Positions 35,929-45,115 of a stretch of DNA of 64,000 bases are shown here, piece by piece. Positions within the stretch are counted from its first letter, which is position 1; each line of letters begins with the position of its first letter. This DNA is from Microbacterium sp. SSM24 (GTDB lineage: Bacteria; Actinomycetota; Actinomycetes; Actinomycetales; Microbacteriaceae). The notes below the pieces were generated by a model. The model was not told the origin of the DNA and did no database searches. It saw only the letters and a program-made list of their open reading frames with translations. A program made the translations under genes and the position numbers. The stretch covers positions 806,001-870,000 of the forward strand of contig NZ_JAPDNQ010000001.1 in the NCBI RefSeq assembly GCF_025989145.1, given 5' to 3'.

Positions 35929-36551
35929 GATGTCTCCGCAGCGGGGGCGACGGGCCGGCCGATCGACAGCATGAGCCGGTTCGCCCAGTTGAAGAACGCC
36001 GCCGCGTGGATGACGTCCGAGATCTCCAGGTCGTCGAGACCGGCATCCCGCAGCCGCTGCACGTGCACCGCGTCGAACGCGATCGGGGTCGCCGTGAGGG
36101 CGGCCGAGGCCGCGACGATCGCGTCCCATCGCTCGCCGAGCTCCGCCGAGATGCCCTCGTCGAGGAGCAGGTCGACCAGGTCGGCGCGCTTCGAGTAGTG
36201 CGCCGCGAAGCGCGCGTGCACCGAGGCGCAGAACACGCAGCCGTTGACGCGGGATGCCGCGGCGGCGGCCAGCTCGCGCTCCGCTCGCGGGAGTCCCTCC
36301 CCGACGTTGTAGAAGATGTCCTTGTCGACGAGGGTGCGCGCCCGGAGGATCTCCGGGTCGCGCACGAGGAGCCGGAAGTAGTCGCTGGACGCGCGCGGGC
36401 GGTCGACGAGCCCGTCGTAGTGGCGTTCGGTGAGCTCGTCCGCGGGGAACGGCTCCAGCCACGGCACCCAGCCCACCTCGGCACGCGTGAAGGCGTGGGG
36501 GTGCGGGGCGTCGTGGACGAGCGTGCGGACGTCGGTCGTGGTGCCGGTCAT
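35925..36551 (-). CDS. AhpD-like protein, Avi_7169 type
   Basis: 208 residues. Carboxymuconolactone decarboxylase/AhpD fold with a redox-active CxxC: Cys105 and Cys108 in 'NGCVFCASVHARFA', with His112. AhpD-type proteins can act as thiol peroxidases. Placement next to a second CMD protein and a flavin monooxygenase matches the family described as alkylhydroperoxidase domain protein, Avi_7169 family. Role is unknown; protection from peroxides released by the flavin system is plausible. Confidence 0.85.
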   Translation of the reverse strand: MTGTTTDVRTLVHDAPHPHAFTRAEVGWVPWLEPFPADELTERHYDGLVDRPRASSDYFRLLVRDPEILRARTLVDKDIFYNVGEGLPRAERELAAAAASRVNGCVFCASVHARFAAHYSKRADLVDLLLDEGISAELGERWDAIVAASAALTATPIAFDAVHVQRLRDAGLDDLEISDVIHAAAFFNWANRLMLSIGRPVAPAAETS

Positions 36552-37168
36552 GCCGGGACCTCCTCGAGGGCGGGGGTGGTCAGCTCCAGCACGCGCAGCC
36601 CGGCGGCCACGCGCTGCTGGAAGGCGAGGAACGAGACGAGCTGGGACAGCGTGACGATGCCGTCGACGCTCCACCCGGCATCGAGCAGTCGGTCGAGGGC
36701 GGCGGAGCCGGCCTCACGCGGACGCACGGTGAGCAGGTGCGCGTGCGCGAGGGCGGCGGTGAGCCGCTCGCCGAGGGCGTCGCGGGCCGCGAGACCGGGT
36801 TCGTAGCGACGGCCGTCCGTGCTCTCGTCCCGCAGGCCCGCTTCGACGTAGGTGCCGAACGGGCCGGCCGTGGCGGAGGCGGATGCTTCGCCCGCGACGA
36901 CCTCCGCGCGCGCAGCATCCGCCGCCGAGGCAAGGCCCGCGTAGTGGGCGGCCGTCGCGTCATCGGCGGTGACGCGCGTCGCGAAGGCGGCGACGAGCAG
37001 CCGCTCGACCAGCGGGAACTCGCGATCGTCGAGGGGCGCGATCAGCGCGTCGGAGCTGGCCTGCAGCTGCGCACGGGTGACCGGCCGGCGACGGCGCAGG
37101 TGCGCGATGTCGCCGTCGGGGCGCAGGCCGGCGAGCCGGTCGACCGTGTCGGAGGTGAGGGTGGTCAT
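36548..37168 (-). CDS. CMD-domain protein, Avi_7170 type
   Basis: 206 residues, mostly helical, related to the AhpD/CMD fold but without a CxxC pair ('FPLVERLLVAAFATRVTADD', 'GWSVDGIVTLSQLVSFLAFQ'). This matches the CMD-domain protein, Avi_7170 family, that accompanies Avi_7169 proteins. The lack of cysteines suggests a structural or non-catalytic partner of the neighbouring AhpD-like protein. It overlaps both neighbours by 4 nt. Confidence 0.83.
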   Translation of the reverse strand: MTTLTSDTVDRLAGLRPDGDIAHLRRRRPVTRAQLQASSDALIAPLDDREFPLVERLLVAAFATRVTADDATAAHYAGLASAADAARAEVVAGEASASATAGPFGTYVEAGLRDESTDGRRYEPGLAARDALGERLTAALAHAHLLTVRPREAGSAALDRLLDAGWSVDGIVTLSQLVSFLAFQQRVAAGLRVLELTTPALEEVPA

Positions 37169-38199
37169 GCGTTCTCCTTTTCGAGAGGGGTGAGTGAGAC
37201 GTCGCGGGTCGACCAGCCGAGCGCGGGGGCGACCTCGCCCGCGAACAGCTCGATCGACCGCAGCACGAAGTCGTGCGGGGCGTCGACCGAGTGCACCTGG
37301 AAGGCGACCTCGGTGGCCCGGGCGAGGGTCGCGTCGGCGGCCAGGGACTCCGCGACCTGCTCGGGCGTGCCGAGGTGCGTGTCGAGCGAGGCGATCAGCT
37401 CGTCGAGGGTGTCGCCGGGGATCGTCTGCCCGGCCCGGCGGAATCCTGCGGCGGCGCGGCGCAGACCCACCTCGGCGAAGCGCAGGGCGTCGGCGCAGTC
37501 GTCGGCGACGAACACGGTCCGCGACGCCGTCACGCGCGGCGCGACACCGGTCGGCAGCGCGTCGACGTACGCGTCCACGATCGGATCCTGCAGCCGGGCG
37601 AGCGGGGCCGTGAGGTCGTCGGCCGGCCGCGGCTGCGTGCGCGAGAGGAGGAGACCGTGCCCCGCGAGGCCCGCGCGGGTTCCCCCGGCCACGGAGAAGG
37701 TCGCCTGCCAGAGGCGATCGGCGAGGGACGCGGCATCCGGATACAGCGTGTTGCCCCCGCCGATCTCGCGTCCCGCGAGCGCGTCGAGCAGCACGGCGAG
37801 CTTGCGGTCGTACGCCGCAGCCTTGTCGGCGACGTCCAGCCCGAACGGGACGAAGGACGACGGGGTGCCGCCGCTGCCGAGCCCGAGGTCGATGCGGCCA
37901 CCCGAGAGCAGGTCGGCGACCGCCGCGTCCTCGGCGACGCGCACCGGGTCCTCCAGCGGCAGGGTGACGACCCCGGTGCCGAGTCTGATCTCGGTCGTCG
38001 CCGCCGCCGCGTGGGCGAGGAAGACGAAGGGCGACGGAAGCCCGCCCTCGGCGGCGTGGAAGTGGTGCTGCGCGACCCACGCACGCTGGATGCCGAAGCG
38101 CTCGGCGTGACGCACCTGGTCGGTGGCGAGACGGAACCTCTCCGCCGCGGGGGCGTCGTCGAGAAGGCGCGTGAAGAACGCCAGTGTGGGTGCGGTCAT
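37165..38199 (-). CDS. FMN-dependent luciferase-like monooxygenase, KPN_01858 type
   Basis: 344 residues, bacterial luciferase-like TIM barrel. 'RAWVAQHHFHAAEGGLPSPF' and 'EIRLGTGVVTLPLEDPVRVA' are typical, as is 'GGRIDLGLGSGGTPSSF'. It should use reduced FMN from the SsuE-like reductase and oxygen to attack an imported compound, perhaps a sulfur or nitrogen compound. Its position with the ABC importer and the two CMD proteins matches the KPN_01858 monooxygenase locus. The substrate is not established to my knowledge. Confidence 0.88.
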   Translation of the reverse strand: MTAPTLAFFTRLLDDAPAAERFRLATDQVRHAERFGIQRAWVAQHHFHAAEGGLPSPFVFLAHAAAATTEIRLGTGVVTLPLEDPVRVAEDAAVADLLSGGRIDLGLGSGGTPSSFVPFGLDVADKAAAYDRKLAVLLDALAGREIGGGNTLYPDAASLADRLWQATFSVAGGTRAGLAGHGLLLSRTQPRPADDLTAPLARLQDPIVDAYVDALPTGVAPRVTASRTVFVADDCADALRFAEVGLRRAAAGFRRAGQTIPGDTLDELIASLDTHLGTPEQVAESLAADATLARATEVAFQVHSVDAPHDFVLRSIELFAGEVAPALGWSTRDVSLTPLEKENA

Positions 38200-39842
38200 G
38201 CCGCGACCTCCGATCGTCCGGGCACGGCGGCGAGCAGCTCGCGCGTGTAGTCGTGGGCGGGGCTGGTGAAGATGTCCTCGGTGGTCCCGGCCTCCACGAC
38301 GCGTCCCCGCCGCAGCACCGACACCGTATGGCTCAGACGCCGCACGACGGCGAGGTCGTGCGAGATGAACAGGTACGTCAGGCCGAGCTCCTGCTGCAGC
38401 GACTCGAGCAGTTCGAGGATGCGAGCCTGGACGGTGACGTCGAGGGCCGACACCGCCTCGTCGAGCACGACCACCTCGGGGTCGATGGCGAGGGCGCGCG
38501 CGATCGCGACGCGCTGGCGCTGTCCGCCCGACAGCTCGCGCGGCGAGCGCTCGAAGACGTCGGCGGGGAGGGCGACGCGCTCGAGGAGGGCCGCCGCACG
38601 CTCGCGGCGGGACGCGCGGGTACCCTCGCGGAAGTTCTGCAGCGGCTCGGCGACGATGCGCCCCACGCTCTGCCGCGGGTCGAGCGACGAGAACGGGTTC
38701 TGGTACACGAGCTGGATGCGCCGGCGCAGATCCCGCAGCGCGGACCCGCGCAGGTCGGCGATGTCGGACCCGTCCAGCGCGATGCTGCCGCCGTCGGGGT
38801 GGAGGAATCGCGTGACCAGCCGGGCCGTCGTGGTCTTGCCCGATCCCGACTCCCCGACGAGCGCGTGGGTCGTGCCCCGGCGCACCTGGAACGAGACGTC
38901 GTCGACGGCCCGGAACGGTTCGGCGCCACGCACCGCGAACTCCTTCACGAGGCCCTCCGCGACGATCGCGTACGGGTTCTCGGCCGCGGCGGCCGCGGCG
39001 TCCCGCAGGAACAGCGGCGGTGCGGGGCGGCGGAAGTCCGTCGCGGCGAGCGCCGGCGCATCCGCGAGGAGCTGACGCGTGTACGCATCGGACGGAGCGG
39101 ACAGGATGCTGTCGCTCGCCCCCTGCTCCACGATCTCGCCGTCCTTCAGCACGACGATGCGCTGCGCGCGGTCCGCGGCGACGCCGAGGTCGTGCGTGAC
39201 GAGCAGCACCGACGTGCCCTCCTCGCGCCGGAGGTCGTCGATCAGGTCGAGGATGCGCCGCTGGACGGTCGCGTCGAGCGCGCTCGTCGGCTCGTCCGCG
39301 ATGATCAGCCGCGGACGCAGCGCGATGGCGATCGCGATGAGCACGCGCTGGCGCATGCCTCCCGACAGCTCGTGCGGATACTGGCGGGCGCGCAGCGCCG
39401 GGTCGTCGAGGCCGACGCGCTCGAGCAGCTCGAGCACGCGCGCACGGATCGCGGCGCGGTCGCGCTCCCCGCCGCCGGAGCGGCGATGCAGCCGCAGGAT
39501 CTCGCCCACCTGCACGCCGATCGGGCGCACCGGGTCGAGCGAGGCGGCGGGATCCTGCGGAACCAGCCCGACCTGCACGCCCCGCACGCTCTGGAGGCGC
39601 TTCGGGGACCAGCCCGAGATGTCGACGCCGCCGAGCGTGACGGCGCCGCCGTCGGCCCGGCCGCCCTCGGGCAGCAAGCCGAGCACCGCGTGCGCGGTGG
39701 TCGACTTCCCCGATCCGGACTCCCCGACCAGCGCGACCACCTCGCCTTCGCCGACCTCGAAGCCGACGCCGTGGACGACCTCCCTGCGGCCCGTGCGGGT
39801 CGCGTACGAGACCCGCAGGCCCTCGATGCCGAGCACGCTCAT
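38196..39842 (-). CDS. Dipeptide/nickel-type ABC transporter, fused double ATPase
   Basis: 548 residues, a DppD-DppF fusion. First nucleotide domain: Walker A at 40-48 (GESGSGKST), signature 'ELSGGMRQRV' at about 158-167, Walker B 'IIADEPTSALD'. Second domain: Walker A at 330-338 (GESGSGKTT), 'ELSGGQRQRV' at about 436-445, 'VVLDEAVSALD'. All key residues are intact in both halves. It energises the importer formed with the two permeases and binding lipoprotein of the same operon. Confidence 0.94.
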   Translation of the reverse strand: MSVLGIEGLRVSYATRTGRREVVHGVGFEVGEGEVVALVGESGSGKSTTAHAVLGLLPEGGRADGGAVTLGGVDISGWSPKRLQSVRGVQVGLVPQDPAASLDPVRPIGVQVGEILRLHRRSGGGERDRAAIRARVLELLERVGLDDPALRARQYPHELSGGMRQRVLIAIAIALRPRLIIADEPTSALDATVQRRILDLIDDLRREEGTSVLLVTHDLGVAADRAQRIVVLKDGEIVEQGASDSILSAPSDAYTRQLLADAPALAATDFRRPAPPLFLRDAAAAAAENPYAIVAEGLVKEFAVRGAEPFRAVDDVSFQVRRGTTHALVGESGSGKTTTARLVTRFLHPDGGSIALDGSDIADLRGSALRDLRRRIQLVYQNPFSSLDPRQSVGRIVAEPLQNFREGTRASRRERAAALLERVALPADVFERSPRELSGGQRQRVAIARALAIDPEVVVLDEAVSALDVTVQARILELLESLQQELGLTYLFISHDLAVVRRLSHTVSVLRRGRVVEAGTTEDIFTSPAHDYTRELLAAVPGRSEVAA

Positions 39843-40795
39843 CGCGGCCCCCTTCCGATGGACTGGCTGATGCGGTTGGCGCTGAGCACGACGATCACCA
39901 CGACGAGGCCGGGGAGGGTCGTGAGCCACCACGCGGTGGCGACGTAGTTGCGGCCCTCGGCGATGAGCAGACCCCACTCCGGCGTGGGCGGCGGTGCGCC
40001 GTAGCCGAGGAAGCCGAGCGTCGAGATCGCGAGGATCGCGGCGCCGAACTGCAGCGCGGCGAGCCCGATGACGGCGCTCAGCGAGTTGGGCAGCACGTGG
40101 CGGGAGAGCACCGAGACGAACGTTCCGCCGGTGCCGAACGCGGCCTCGACGTAGTCGGTCCGGCGCACGCGCACGACCTCGGAGCGCGAGAGCCGGGCGA
40201 ACGAGGCCACGCTCCCGACGCCGACCGCGATGGCGGCGTTCACCGTGCCGAAGCCGAGCAGGATGATGATCGACAGCGACAGCAGCAGGCCGGGAATCGA
40301 CAGCAGCACGTCGACGACGCGCATGAGGATGTCGTCGAGCACCCCGCCGACGGACCCGGCGATGACGCCGATCAGGGTTCCGGCCGCGAGCCCCACGGTG
40401 ACCGCGATGAGCGCCCCGGACAGCGAGTGGATCGCCCCGTAGACGACCCGTGCGTACAGGTCGCGGCCGATGGCGTCGGTGCCGAACCAGTGCGCCGCGC
40501 TGGGCGGCAGCAGCTTGTCGGCGGGGACCCCTTCGATCGGGTTCTGCGTCGTGAACAGCCCCGGCACGATCGCCCACAGCACCGCGACGGCGACCACGGC
40601 GATCGCGAGCACGAGGGTCCACGACGGGCGGCGCCCGAGCGCGAACAGCCGGGCCGCGGACGAGCGCCGCTCGGGCTGCCCCTGCGGAGCGCCGGCGTCG
40701 CGCGCGAGCGGGTCGAGGACGGTTCCGGATGCCTCGTCCTCCGCGGATCGCCGCGCGGCGGCATCCGCTGTGTCCGTCGTCAGCTGTGCGCTCAT
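39839..40795 (-). CDS. ABC transporter permease (DppC type)
   Basis: 318 residues. A long cytoplasmic N-terminus (about 1-52) precedes six membrane helices. 'TQNPIEGVPADKLLPPSAAH' and 'HWFGTDAIGRDLYARVVYGA' are the DppC signatures that follow the first helix, and the EAA-like loop is 'YVEAAFGTGGTFVSVLSRHV'. It overlaps both adjacent genes by 4 nt. Confidence 0.92.
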   Translation of the reverse strand: MSAQLTTDTADAAARRSAEDEASGTVLDPLARDAGAPQGQPERRSSAARLFALGRRPSWTLVLAIAVVAVAVLWAIVPGLFTTQNPIEGVPADKLLPPSAAHWFGTDAIGRDLYARVVYGAIHSLSGALIAVTVGLAAGTLIGVIAGSVGGVLDDILMRVVDVLLSIPGLLLSLSIIILLGFGTVNAAIAVGVGSVASFARLSRSEVVRVRRTDYVEAAFGTGGTFVSVLSRHVLPNSLSAVIGLAALQFGAAILAISTLGFLGYGAPPPTPEWGLLIAEGRNYVATAWWLTTLPGLVVVIVVLSANRISQSIGRGPR

Positions 40796-41772
40796 GCGGG
40801 CACCTCCACAGGGGTCGGAGCGGTCCCCACGGCCGGCCCGCGGCGCGAGGTCTCACGCAGTCGCGGGTCGAGCACGGGGTACAGGAGGTCGACGACCAGG
40901 TTCACGACGACGAAGGTGAAGGCCGCGAGCACCACGATCCCCTGCAGCACCGGGATGTCCTGGTTCGCGACGGCCTGCTCCGTGACGCGGCCGATGCCCG
41001 CACGGCCGAACACCGTCTCGGTGACGACCGCGCCGCCGATGAGCTCGCCGAACAGCACGCCCGCGATCGTGAGGGTCGGGAGGATCGCATTGCGCGCGAC
41101 CGACCTCCACAGCACCCACGACGGCGACGCCCCCTTCGCACGCACCACCGTGACGAACGGCTGCAGCTGCACGTCGTCGATGCTGCGCACCAGGATCTGC
41201 GCCAGCGGCGCCGAGATCGGCACGGCCAGTGTGATCACCGGGAGGATCAGCCCGGCCACGGGGTCGGCGCCGACGATCGGCACCCACCCCAGGCCGAACG
41301 AGAACACCTGGATGAGCAGGATGCCGAGCCAGAACACCGGCACCGAGACGAACACCCCCGGCAGCGACCGCAGCCCCGAGCGCAGCCATCCGAACGGCGA
41401 CAGCGTCGACAGGAACGCGATCGCCGCCGCGATGACGGCCGCGAGCAGGAACCCCAGGCCCGCCAGCGCGGCCGTCGCCGGCAGCGCCTCGCCGATCAGG
41501 TCGAGCACGCCCGTGCCGAACTGCGTCGAGTAGCCGAAGTCGCCCTGGACGTAGCCGCTGAGGGTCGCCCAGTACTGCTCCCACCACGACGAGTCGGCGC
41601 CGTACGCGGTGCGGATCTGCTCGATCTGCTCGGCGTTGAGCCCCAGGGACGGGTCGTCGTACTTGATCAGGATCGCATCGCCCGGCAGCAGCTGCAGGAG
41701 GATGAAGGTGGCCGTGAAGGCCGCGATCAGAACGATCGCGGCCTGCCCGGCGCGTCTCAGCGCGTAGCGCAT
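40792..41772 (-). CDS. ABC transporter permease (DppB type)
   Basis: 326 residues with six membrane helices; first helix 'AAIVLIAAFTATFILLQLLP'. The large external loop after helix 1 and 'VVRAKGASPSWVLWRSVARN' EAA loop are typical of DppB/GsiC permeases. It pairs with the DppC-type protein. The gap of 17 nt after the binding-protein gene suggests one transcript. Confidence 0.92.
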   Translation of the reverse strand: MRYALRRAGQAAIVLIAAFTATFILLQLLPGDAILIKYDDPSLGLNAEQIEQIRTAYGADSSWWEQYWATLSGYVQGDFGYSTQFGTGVLDLIGEALPATAALAGLGFLLAAVIAAAIAFLSTLSPFGWLRSGLRSLPGVFVSVPVFWLGILLIQVFSFGLGWVPIVGADPVAGLILPVITLAVPISAPLAQILVRSIDDVQLQPFVTVVRAKGASPSWVLWRSVARNAILPTLTIAGVLFGELIGGAVVTETVFGRAGIGRVTEQAVANQDIPVLQGIVVLAAFTFVVVNLVVDLLYPVLDPRLRETSRRGPAVGTAPTPVEVPA

Positions 41773-41789
41773 CTGCTGGCTCCCGCCGC

Positions 41790-43424
41790 CTACTGCTTGT
41801 CGAGCCAGACGTCGTAGAAGAGCGGCCGTGCGACCGACTCGAACTCGACGCCGTGGACATAGGGGGCGGTGCCGTACACCTGCGGCTCCTCGAACAGCGG
41901 GATGACGTACGCCTGCTCGGCGAGGTAGTCCTGCACCGCCTGCGAGGCCGCGATCCGCTCGTCGGGGTCCGGCGTCGACGCGACGGCCTCGAGGAGGCGG
42001 TCGAGCTCCGCGTCATCCGACAGCAGGGTGTTGCGGTTCGTCGTGTGGTACTGGCTCTTGATCACGTCGAGGTCCGCGCGTCCGACCATCGAGTGGTAGA
42101 GCGGGGTCTTGAGCGGGTCCTTGATGTCCTCGGCGTAGGTGCCGGCATCCGCCGCCTTCACGTTCAGCTCGACGCCGACCTTCTTGAGCTGCTGCGCGAC
42201 CAGTTCGAGGGTCTGCTTCGAGAGCGGCTGCGGCGCGGCCTCGTACACCGTGAGCGACAGGCGCTCGCCGTCCTTCTCGAGGATGCCGTCGTCGCCGGCC
42301 GTCCAGCCGGCCTCTTCGAGCAGGGCAGCCGACTTCTCCGGGTCGTACGCGTAGAACGCGGACTCGTCCTTGTAGCCGACGGCCGACGAGCTGAGCGCCG
42401 ACGTCGCCACCGGGTAGTTCTCGGTGAAGATCGTGTCGACGACCTCCTGCGCGTCGACGGCCGCGACGAGCGCCTGGCGCACGCGGATGTCGCTGAGCAG
42501 CGGGTTCGTGAAGCGCAGGCTCAGGGCGTTGTTGACGCCGCGGGTCTGCGGCGCGTGCACGTCGAATCCGGCGGAGGCGACGCGCTCCTCGTCGAACGCC
42601 TGCACGTAGCGGATGTAGTCCGCCTGGCCGGCGAGCAGCGAGCCGATGCGCACGCTGTCCTCGGGGGTCACGATGAGGTGGATCTCGTCGAGGTACGCGC
42701 GGCCCTGGTGGTCGAAGCTCGGCGGCGCCCAGTTGTAGTCCTCACGCGCCGCGAGGGTGAGCTCGGTGCCGAGCTTCTCGTCGGTGATGACGAATGGTCC
42801 CGCGCCGACGATGTCGGTGGCGTTGCCGGCGCCGAACTCCTCGAGCGTCAGGTCGAGCGTGTCGGGCGAGAGCAGGCCCGAGTTGATCGTCGACGTCGCC
42901 TGCAGGAAGCCGGGCGCGGGAGCCGAGAAGCGGAACGTCACGGTGTCGTCGTCGACGACCTCGCTCGAGGCATAGTTGTTGATCGCCTCCGAGACCGTCA
43001 GTCCGAGATCCTCGTTGCCCAGGCCGTAGGTGTCGAAGTTCTTCGCCACGGCTTCGGCGTCCAGCGGCGTGCCGTCCGAGAAGGTGACGTCGTCGCGGAT
43101 GTCGAACGTGTACTCGGTCGCGTCCTCGTTCACGGTCCACTCGGTGGCGACCCACGGCTCGATCTCGAGCGTCTCCGGGTTCTGCCACGTCAGTCGCGCC
43201 GCGATGTTGTTGACGAGACCGCCATTGGGATAGAACCCGGCCTGCGGCGGGTAGAGGTTCGTGTAGGTCTGGTGCTCGAGGTAGGTGAGCGTGCCTCCGG
43301 TGACGGGATCGCCGGCGGCGCCTTGCGGTTCGCTCGTGGCGGCGCCGGAGGCGCACGCGGTGAGCGAGGCCGCGACGGCGACCGCGACGACGCCGGCGAG
43401 GGCGCGTGCTGCGGGACGGGACAT
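41790..43424 (-). CDS. Peptide-type solute-binding lipoprotein, KPN_01854 type
   Basis: 544 residues, family 5 extracellular binding protein. The signal peptide ends in 'SLTAC' with lipid-anchored Cys24. 'TLTYLEHQTYTNLYPPQAGF' and 'FDIRDDVTFSDGTPLDAEAV' are standard for the family. It is first gene of the eight-gene operon ending at 35347. AGGAGT precedes the ATG. The ligand is unknown; association with a flavin monooxygenase and nearby sulfur genes makes a small organosulfur or sulfonate-like compound a reasonable guess. Confidence 0.92.
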   Translation of the reverse strand: MSRPAARALAGVVAVAVAASLTACASGAATSEPQGAAGDPVTGGTLTYLEHQTYTNLYPPQAGFYPNGGLVNNIAARLTWQNPETLEIEPWVATEWTVNEDATEYTFDIRDDVTFSDGTPLDAEAVAKNFDTYGLGNEDLGLTVSEAINNYASSEVVDDDTVTFRFSAPAPGFLQATSTINSGLLSPDTLDLTLEEFGAGNATDIVGAGPFVITDEKLGTELTLAAREDYNWAPPSFDHQGRAYLDEIHLIVTPEDSVRIGSLLAGQADYIRYVQAFDEERVASAGFDVHAPQTRGVNNALSLRFTNPLLSDIRVRQALVAAVDAQEVVDTIFTENYPVATSALSSSAVGYKDESAFYAYDPEKSAALLEEAGWTAGDDGILEKDGERLSLTVYEAAPQPLSKQTLELVAQQLKKVGVELNVKAADAGTYAEDIKDPLKTPLYHSMVGRADLDVIKSQYHTTNRNTLLSDDAELDRLLEAVASTPDPDERIAASQAVQDYLAEQAYVIPLFEEPQVYGTAPYVHGVEFESVARPLFYDVWLDKQ

Positions 43425-43510
43425 GGTTACTCCTGAGTGGTTCGGATGCCTGGTGCGGCGGGACGGTGTGGCCACGCTACGGACGGTCCCGGGCCGCTCG
43501 CGCGGCCGTG

Positions 43511-43570
43511 CGTCACCGCCCGTCACCCGTTGCATCGGGGGGTCACGCCGCTTCACGGGGCGTAACACGC
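43511..43570. promoter_or_regulatory. Array of six 10-bp GTCAC-type units
   Basis: GTCAC-like words start at 43512, 43522, 43532 (GCATC, degenerate), 43542, 43552 (TTCAC) and 43562 (GTAAC), each exactly 10 bp apart, 87-142 bp upstream of the binding-protein gene. Such helix-phased direct repeats suggest a regulator binding cooperatively on one DNA face. Confidence 0.62.
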
Positions 43571-43599
43571 GGTGCGCGCGGCGCTCGGGGTCGTGAACG

Positions 43600-43663
43600 G
43601 AGGAGATGTCACGAAAGGAGGAGGAAGGGCACGGCATCCGTCCTCCTTTCGCGACATCTCCTC
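43600..43663. repeat. Long inverted repeat, family C copy 1
   Basis: A 23-bp stem with one mismatch (43600-43622 with 43641-43663; GAGGAGATGTCACGAAAGGA plus three bases) and an 18-nt loop. The arms contain AAAGGAGGA, identical to a perfect ribosome site, though no start codon follows. It lies 63 nt after the downstream end of the LLM gene. Confidence 0.88.
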
Positions 43664-43726
43664 GTTTCATCACCGCGCGAGCCCCCTGCCCGCACGCGGA
43701 AACCCCGCGCCAGCCCGTGACGGGGC

Positions 43727-45115
43727 TCAGCCGACGGCGACGGGGGCGTGCGCGAGCCGGGGCGCGCCCAGCGAGAGTCGATCGCGCAGGGTCGCGCCGC
43801 TGCGGCCCAGCAGTCCACGGCGGCGCAGCTCCGGCGCCGCGAGCGCGGTGAACGCCTCGAACTGCGCCGGCTGGAACGCCGACAGCACGTTGAAGCCGTC
43901 TGCAGCGCCGGCGTCGCGCCACTGCTCGAAGTGATCGGCGATCGCCGCGGGCCCGCCGACTACGAATGCGGCGGGCACGGCGTGAGCGGCGATCAGGTGC
44001 CGCCAGGTCAGGTCGACCCCGGCCCGTCGTCCGGTGCGGTCCTGCACCACTCGCACCGTGCTCGCCGCGACCTCGGCGAAGGCCCGGGCCGTCGCCGCCG
44101 GGACCGTGTCGTCCACGGCGGCGCGCCGCGACGGATCGTCGCCCGCCGCGCCGGCAGCGTCGAGGAACGAGGCGAGCGATCGGTTCGGCGGAAACGCCAC
44201 CCGGTCGCGGTTCCCGCCGCCGTCATCGATCGGCACGAGCAGCAGCAGCCGCTCGACGATCCCGCGGGCCGCGGCATCCGTCTCCGCCACCACCGGGAGC
44301 ACGGGCACGACGACCTTCAGCTCGTCGGGATCGCGACCGGATGCCTGTGCCAGGCCTCGCAGCTCGGCGCGCGCGTCGATCGCCGAAGCCAGGGTCGGCG
44401 CGGCGATGAGCGCGAAGTCCGCCTCGGTCGCGGCGAGCGCGCGGGAGCGCGGGGACGTGCCCGCGTGCACGAGCGGAAGGTGTCCCTGCGGCGGACGCGC
44501 GACGTTCAGCGGACCCTCGACCCGCACGTGCGCGCCCTCGAACGCCGCGGCGCGCAGTCGCTCGGGGTCGATGAGCACGCCGGCGGCGGCATCCGCGATC
44601 CAGGCGTCCTCGTCCCATGACTCCCACAGCAGCCGCAGCGCGCGCACGAACTCCTCGGCGCGGTCGTAGCGCGCGGTGTTGTCGGCGTGGGAGTCTCGGC
44701 CGTGGTTGGCGGCCGCGCGCGGCTCGGCGCCGGTGACGAGGTTGACGCCCGCGCGCCCTCCGGTGAGGACGTCGAGGGATGCCGTCGCCCGCGCGGTCGC
44801 GTACGGATCGGCGTACGTGGAGTTCACGGTGGCGATGAGGCCGATCCGCTCGGTCACTCCCGCGAGGTACAGCACGGCGCTGAGCGGATCGATCCGCGCG
44901 AGCAGGTACGGATCGCGGTACTCGAGATCCGGTCCGGTGGCGAGCCAGTCGCCGAAGAAGAGGTAGTCGAGCCCGGCATCCTCGCCCAGCCGGGCGATCC
45001 GGCGCAGCACCGCTGCGTCGGTGTGCGGGTCGGCGTGGGCTCCCGGATGCCGCCACCCCGACGGGTACGCGCCCAGGGTGCGGACCATCGCACCGACGAT
45101 CAGCGGCTCGCTCAC
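43727..45115 (-). CDS. Flavin-dependent monooxygenase (NtaA/SnaA/DszA type)
   Basis: 462 residues of the luciferase-like superfamily, NtaA/SnaA/DszA branch by length and by 'DYLFFGDWLATGPDLEYRDP', 'RIGLIATVNSTYADPYATAR' and 'LVTGAEPRAAANHGRDSH'. Enzymes of this branch oxidise chelators, polyketides or organosulfur compounds with FMNH2. GTG at 45115 overlaps the stop of the sulfurtransferase gene by 4 nt (GTGA), so a sulfur substrate is suggested by context only. Confidence 0.88.
   Translation of the reverse strand: MSEPLIVGAMVRTLGAYPSGWRHPGAHADPHTDAAVLRRIARLGEDAGLDYLFFGDWLATGPDLEYRDPYLLARIDPLSAVLYLAGVTERIGLIATVNSTYADPYATARATASLDVLTGGRAGVNLVTGAEPRAAANHGRDSHADNTARYDRAEEFVRALRLLWESWDEDAWIADAAAGVLIDPERLRAAAFEGAHVRVEGPLNVARPPQGHLPLVHAGTSPRSRALAATEADFALIAAPTLASAIDARAELRGLAQASGRDPDELKVVVPVLPVVAETDAAARGIVERLLLLVPIDDGGGNRDRVAFPPNRSLASFLDAAGAAGDDPSRRAAVDDTVPAATARAFAEVAASTVRVVQDRTGRRAGVDLTWRHLIAAHAVPAAFVVGGPAAIADHFEQWRDAGAADGFNVLSAFQPAQFEAFTALAAPELRRRGLLGRSGATLRDRLSLGAPRLAHAPVAVG

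Larger units (their letters stand above)
43425..43726. other. 302-bp gap between two sulfur-region operons
   Basis: No gene was found here. The gap holds the leader of the binding-protein operon, the phased GTCAC array and hairpin C1. A TAGCGT near 43475-43480 on the minus strand could be the -10 box. Confidence 0.6.
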
